NCBI RefSeq assembly: GCF_932526225.1
Contig: NC_064037.1
Span: 14,895,703 to 14,955,702 of the forward strand
DNA length: 60,000 nucleotides
Direction of reading: 5' to 3'
DNA from: Nematostella vectensis
Lineage: Eukaryota > Cnidaria > Anthozoa > Actiniaria > Edwardsiidae
Below are positions 55,101 through 60,000 of this stretch, one piece after another. Numbering within the stretch: position 1 is the first letter of the stretch; each line of letters starts with the position of its first letter. Under the pieces are notes generated by a model that saw only the letters and a program-made list of their open reading frames with translations, was not told the origin of the DNA and searched no databases. Made by a program: the position numbers and the translations under genes.

Positions 55101-58100
55101 TAATAACTTTATAGGGCAGTCTAATTTCATTGAAAAAAGCAAGCAAAATTTTGAGCGTGCTCCCGCTGATTTGTTCATTTAGCCCGTAAAATGCACAACA
55201 ATGCCATGTAAAGTTATTATAATAAAGCACTTAATATAGGGAATACAGTTATCCGAGGCATTCGGTAATTTTTAGGTACTCTTAACACTACTATGGTGAT
55301 TTTAACCCTTTAATGGATAAAGCCAAACCCCCTGCCCCTCCCCCCCATCCCTACCCAATACACTTTCCGTGCTCTCTAGCCCGCAAATGATAATACACTA
55401 CTAAACCAGACAAAATAGTACTAAGACATTATAAGAATGAATAAATGTGGATCGTCGAGAGCCAATACCATAGAAAGATTTGAATAGTAAACTAAACCAA
55501 TCTTTCTTTCTTTAAGGTCCAACGTTGTCCTTGGCGTGAAATCCGGAATGGTTCGTACAAAGATAGACTGTGTTGCTGGTGTAGACGCCCTGAAAGAGCG
55601 CTACAGAGTGCTCTCGCTGGCAAACAACTCAAAAGGCGTGCTCGATGACTGGTACACTGCTAACTTCAAGCGACCCGAGTATTACTCCGAACTCGAAAAA
55701 GGCGTTAATGAGAAATGGACCAAGAACCACAAGGGAATGAACGTCAGTGACTCTATCCTAGACGCCCTCGTCAAAGGTCTAGGGCAACCTTTGCTGGACC
55801 TCATTAACTACCTCGAGGGTGATCACATGCGCCACTGTCTGCCTAATGACTTTAGGAGTGGTCTTGGTGGGTTGCCTGTGGATTACGTGTACTATGACGG
55901 TGTCCCAGATAAGAAGCAGCCAACCAATAAGAAGCTTCCGACTGGTGAACCGCTGAATGGCACGCAGACGTATCGCATGATCCTCTCGTACTTCACTACG
56001 ACTGACATCTCGCCGGAGGAGATCTATGAGGAAGGCAAAAGACAGCTCGACTCATTCTACTCAGAGGTGGGATTTGTATGAAATGGTGTCTTATTTTTAT
56101 TTTCATGATAAATGTCCCGAAGCAGGGCCGTAGCAGGGGGTGGGGCACTGGGGGCATGTGCCCTCCAAATATTTCCTAAATTATAAGGAAATGACCAGTA
56201 GGAAAAAGACGGCTCGACTCATTTCACTAGGGAGTGTAAATGAAATGGTGTCTTTCTTTTTATCTTTATTTTTTTATGATGAATGTCCTGCATTTGGAAG
56301 GGAAGAAAAGGAATGAGGATCAACTCTATTCAGAATAGGTGGAATTGCTCTGATAGAACACATGATCTTCTGGGTGGCAAATCCAAGCCAAAATAAACAC
56401 AGAAATGACTGCGCCCGTCACGCCAGAGAACCTGAATTAAAACCCTTACATGAAAATAAATCCTTACGGAAAAACTTTCTGTTTTTATTATGTTTATATT
56501 TTATAAGTGCTAGATTTGTTGTTTTTTGTTGCTGTTATTTTGCCGCTAAAAGCCTGATGAGCGGTGAGCGCGCGCTAGTTTGCCACCCCAACAGTCACGT
56601 GATCTCTTATTGCAGCCAAATATACTAAATTTTATTTGTTTGTTTTGATGTGGACTGCTCTTACAGTTCAGGGCGCAAAGTACAGTAAGGGTGGCAGGTA
56701 TGGCCACAGTCATGACTGTTGATACAGTCATTAGATCTTGCAGAGACTAATTTGCCTTTTATATAATTATATTAAAAAAAGGGTAGCTAGTTACCCGGAA
56801 TCTAGCACCCTGGACCACCCGGTTTATTTTCAGCAAGTTTACGATAGTCAGGAATAATATAATGCATTAATGATTTACTCTAACTCGTATACGATAATCA
56901 GGAATAATATAATGCATAAATGATTTACTCTAACTCGACGGGAGAGACTGGCTATGCATTATTTAATCGATTTTTAATGTTAAGGTTTTAAACATCACCA
57001 TCATGTACACTGGAAAGTCAAACGAAAGAGATTCCGTAAAGGAGTTCAAGGCGGTCTTAAACTCGGCAAATATGTGGCATAACAACGGATCCTTCCCTAA
57101 GAATGAGTCGGACGAGAACGCATACAAGAAGTGCGTGAGTCCGGCGTCCGCCGCCAAGTACTGTCCCGTCCGATGGGCCGCCATACAGAGATGGGCCAAG
57201 TTTTGTCGCCAGGTAAGATAATACGTGCGTGGTCATTAGGGGGGAAGGAGAGCTAAAAATGAGGGGATAAGTATGGTTCCGTGCAGTGGGCCGCCATACA
57301 GACATGGGCCAATTTTTGTCGCCAGGTAAGATATATGGGCGTGGTCATTAGGGAGTAAGGAGAGCTAAAAATGAGGGGGTAAGTATGGTTCCGTGCAGTG
57401 GGCCACCATACAGACATGGGCCAATTTTTGGTGCCATGTAAGATATATGGGCGTGAGATAAGAGGGTAAGCTATGGTCACGGGAATTAGGATACTTTGTC
57501 AGCGATTTCTTTTATAAAATAAACAAAAATGAATCCCCAATTTGTTTTAAATATTGAACTACGCGAATAAAGTATTTCTAGCCTTATAATCTGAAATGTC
57601 TCCTGCCTTCTGAGTTAGCGATATCCTTTTTGGTTGCCTCTTGTTATTTCTCTATTTCTATTGTCTAAAAACCCTAGCGATCGTTGTTTTCAAGTCTCGA
57701 AACATTTATAAACCGTACTGTGTAATCAGAGCCTCTTTAGTGTTCGTGACAAGCCCGATCCCTCTCCGATCCCTCTCCGATATCTCTCCGATCCCTCTCC
57801 GAACCTAACTTCGTATTTAAGTTCTATATAAAATAGGAAAGGAGTGAAACAACGATTCCATTATTCGAAAACCTGCCTAGTTACGGCCAATGTTGTGATG
57901 ATTGATTGACAGCTCACTTTCTCTTTGAACTTATCGCGCCGCCGACACACGCCCGGGCATGTGACAAGTGCTGGGATCGGGCCTTTTTTAAAAAAATGTT
58001 TCTACGGACCGTTGCATTTCTTCATTCAAAAAGTTAAATGGCATCCGATGACCAGATAATAATTTGATTTGATCTATCCCCCTTATTCACTTCTCCATTA

Positions 58101-59830
58101 AAAATAAAACACTTTTCCCTCTGTCGATAACTTGCAGAATTTTCTGTTGTTCCGGGTAAAAATTCAAATTAAACATCCGAGCTAAACTATTTTGCCTTGC
58201 CGCTAGCCGTTTTTTTAAAACGAGAAAGTAGCCACAAGCATCCTTGACCGACGCTGTTGTACTAGTTACGCTTGACCGCGCTGGGAAGGAGCACAGGTAG
58301 CCCAGGCAATGGTTGCTTGTGTGTTTTTTCTCTTATGTCGTTATGTACATGTCGTTATGTTGAGCTTATGTAAAATGTAGAACTATTCACATTTGAACAT
58401 ATGAGGATGCACACGCCTATGTCGTTATTTCGTTATGCCACTAGTGTGCACCAGGCATAAGGGGCAAGCAGAGGGCCAAGGGGGTCTAGAGATGTGCGAA
58501 GTTTTGCCACCGGGTTTAATCGCACGGGTGAACAGCTAACCCTCCTAGTTATGAAGTCCGAGTCAAGCACCACTGTGATTTTCGTAGTTAAAAAAACATA
58601 GGGTTAAAGTGGAATCTTCTACGCCTCTGTAAATCATAGTAGCTTTGCTGGCGTCTCGAGCACTTGCCTTTTAACGGAGCTCCGTTTCAACCAAACCTTC
58701 GTAGCCCCCCCCCCCCCCTCCTAGTTACTTAACAGCTCGTCACTAGTCCTTCTTTTTATAACCTGTGATAACCGTGGCATCTTGGTCTCCCATAGACACT
58801 GTCAAGAGCTTTCCGTCTGTTAGGTTTTATTGAGTCTCCCTTGTACCACATAGAGCCTGTCGAGAGCTTTCCGTCTGTTGCGGTTCTTATCGAGACTTGC
58901 TTGTCCCCCTTTGCAGGTGATGGGAATGTTGTACCCCAAGATAACAGACTTGTTCTATTTTACTGGAGCTAAGATAACCGCGCCGAACTGCCCCGTGGAA
59001 ATGCTACCGCACTACAACCCCTCTAACGGAGCGCAGTTCTTCAAAGAGAGCAAGACATGCGCCCAGCCTTCGTACTTCGGACTGCCTTTTTTCCTAAAGG
59101 ATTATGGCCCCATATTCCAGGAGTGGTCGGTGACAGCGCATGAGGCTCGACCCGGACATCATACACAGATACAAAGTGAGTAAATCGTGACCCCCAGCGG
59201 TTTGGTTAAAATACGGTGAGTAACCTACAGAACAGTCAAGGGAGAGAATGAGTGACTGTGGGGGGGGGGGGGGGGGGGGGAGAGTAGATATTTGTTTGTG
59301 TAGTTGTAAAAGGGCCAGGAACAAGGTAAGTGACAAAGGGGTGGGGGGCAGAGTGAGTGATATAGGGGGGCTAGAATGGGTGTCTTAATTAGGGGGTGGG
59401 AAATGGAGTTTGATATAAATAGTAAACGGGAAAAGGGACGTATATTGCATAATATTGACAGAGGGGGAGGGGTAGAGTACGTGATGCAGGGGAAGGGATG
59501 TGGGTTTAGTAATGGATGGGGATGGGGGTTGAATGCAGATTTAATGATGGGGTTGGAGAGGGTGGTAGAATAATGGAAAGGGTGTTATACCGATATACCC
59601 GTATATTTGGAATGCTGCTTATATATTTTTTTCATTTTCTTTTTACTGCAGGTGTTAACGAGCATTTTCAGGATACTTGTGGTGGAGTTCCCGGATGGCT
59701 GGACAGCGAAACTTACTACACAGCGTTCACGGAGGGGTGGGGACTATACAGCGAGAATCCGCTGATCTCGGATGACACGGATACTTACAAGGACAATATG
59801 TTACAGAGATATGGCATGCTCAAGTGGCAG
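52123..59830 (+). CDS. Membrane-anchored DUF885 family protein (partial, 3' end beyond window)
   Basis: Seven exons are visible: 52123-52493, 53617-53752, 54815-55035, 55517-56066, 56985-57212, 58917-59175 and 59652-59830. The phases close, giving 648 codons that run off the right edge. Residues about 33-56 (WLVPLVILACIAIITGLALI core) form one membrane segment after a short hydrophilic N-terminus, suggesting a type II anchor with the rest outside the cytoplasm. The large region matches the DUF885 pattern: DFRSGLGGLPVDYVYYDG in exon 4, then HEARPGHH at about residues 577-584, and EGWGLYSE near 616. The HE-x3-GHH motif followed by a downstream glutamate is what a zinc-dependent hydrolase of gluzincin type would use; catalysis is an inference and the family is largely uncharacterised. 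Cysteines in exons 3-6 fit an extracellular domain. Donors of exons 4 and 5 are tandemly copied into their introns. Confidence 0.85.
53957..54116. mobile_element. MITE related to 21251-21400, in DUF885 gene intron 2
   Basis: The ends CTAGCCTACTCCGGAG and CTGTGGAGGAGGCTAG are inverted. The right end shares TTTCTAACGTTTAGAGACGC with the 21251 element (TTTCTAACGTTCAGAGACGC). It is non-coding. Confidence 0.75.
56030..56350 (+). repeat. DUF885 exon 4 donor region duplicated into intron 4
   Basis: The exon 4 end and its intron start (AAAGACAGCTCGACTCATTC, then the donor and AATGAAATGGTGTCTT) recur at about 56202-56300 (AAAGACGGCTCGACTCATTT, then AAATGAAATGGTGTCTTTCT). In the copy the donor region reads GGGAGTGTAAAT, so an alternative GTAAAT remains. 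A third, weaker copy (GGATCAACTCTATTCAGAAT, then AGGTGGAATTG) lies at about 56317-56347. Confidence 0.8.
56832..56938. repeat. 56-bp tandem duplication in DUF885 gene intron 4
   Basis: A unit containing CAGGAATAATATAATGCAT and TGATTTACTCTAACTCG occurs twice, ending about 45 bp upstream of the exon 5 acceptor. It is intronic only. Confidence 0.9.
57165..57460 (+). repeat. DUF885 exon 5 donor region in three tandem copies (112-113 bp)
   Basis: The exon 5 end (TGGGCCGCCATACAGAGATG, then to CGCCAG and GTAAGAT) recurs with donors after 57212, 57325 and 57437. In copies 2 and 3 the bases before TGGGCC have become GTGCAG, an acceptor-like AG. This frames 39-bp segments 57287-57325 and 57399-57437 between AG and GT. 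Both are 13 codons, open, and phase 0 at each end. The tract before the AG is purine-rich, so the acceptors look weak. Confidence 0.9.
57750..57988. repeat. GATCCCTCTCC short tandem repeat with inverted end
   Basis: Four to five copies of an 11-bp unit (GATCCCTCTCC) lie at 57760-57803. AAGCCCGATCCC at 57750 has a reversed counterpart GGGATCGGGCCTT at 57974. This may be a small MITE in intron 5 of the DUF885 gene. Confidence 0.5.
58796..58916. repeat. 60-bp tandem duplication abutting the exon 6 acceptor
   Basis: A unit containing GAGAGCTTTCCGTCTGTT and ending in a pyrimidine-rich tract plus AG occurs at 58796-58857 and again at 58858-58916. The second copy supplies the real acceptor (TTTGCAG), and the first ends in ACATAG. 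No exon bases are clearly included. Confidence 0.75.
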
Positions 59831-60000
59831 GTAGGGGTCCTCTAAGGGTTGTTTACCATTTACTCGGAAATTCCGGTACTTCTGGTTATTTTGTAAATGG
59901 TACGGATTCCTTCCCCTGGAAAATTTCCGGAAAATGTGGAATTGCTTGTAGTCAACATTCACCGGGGATACCAGATATTCCGGAAAATTGTGTACCATTG

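Noticed and set aside
57003-57221. Start of a separate gene at the internal ATG of DUF885 exon 5
   Set aside because: The frame is continuous with the upstream acceptor at 56985 and with the DUF885 reading frame on both sides.

Overview
The window is nuclear DNA of an intron-rich invertebrate animal, most likely an anthozoan cnidarian such as the sea anemone Nematostella vectensis. This is inferred from gene content and structure: many small exons with GT-AG introns, a PAN/EGF/discoidin secreted protein, and dense short inverted-repeat transposons. There are no bacterial-style operons, rRNA genes or CRISPR arrays.

Layout. 1-1074 is a TAA/GAT-type microsatellite. 2836-4560 is a broken Ty3/gypsy retrotransposon. 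5098-13696 (+) is a nine-exon gene for a secreted PAN-EGF(x6)-F5/8C protein. It has a dead seventh EGF exon, tandemly duplicated EGF exons, and several DNA transposons in its last large intron. 13861-14757 is a 32-bp minisatellite. 14.8-22.4 kb has no convincing gene but carries a 2.7-kb G/T-rich, C-poor satellite-like block (17.2-19.9 kb) and small transposons. 22475-48514 (+) is a complete 33-exon TRAPPC11 (foie gras/gryzun) gene encoding about 1115 residues; every exon phase closes. 48.7-52.1 kb is intergenic. 52123-59830 (+) is the first seven exons (648 codons) of a membrane-anchored DUF885 protein with an HE-x3-GHH motif; it runs off the right edge.

The genes have no evident functional link: one is an extracellular adhesion-type protein, one a Golgi/ER trafficking subunit, and one a predicted membrane-tethered hydrolase.

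The most unusual feature is that tandem arrays repeatedly span exon-intron junctions. In TRAPPC11 the donor of exon 13, the acceptor of exon 22, the donor of exon 26 (exact 81-bp unit, in frame), the acceptor of exon 30 (exact 97-bp unit, nine copies) and the donor of exon 31 (31-bp unit) are each copied into the adjacent intron together with exon sequence. The DUF885 gene shows the same at the donors of exons 4 and 5. Several copies keep usable-looking splice sites and reading frame, so they could supply alternative splice sites or nascent microexons. No computation or database search was run; domain names come from reading the translations.
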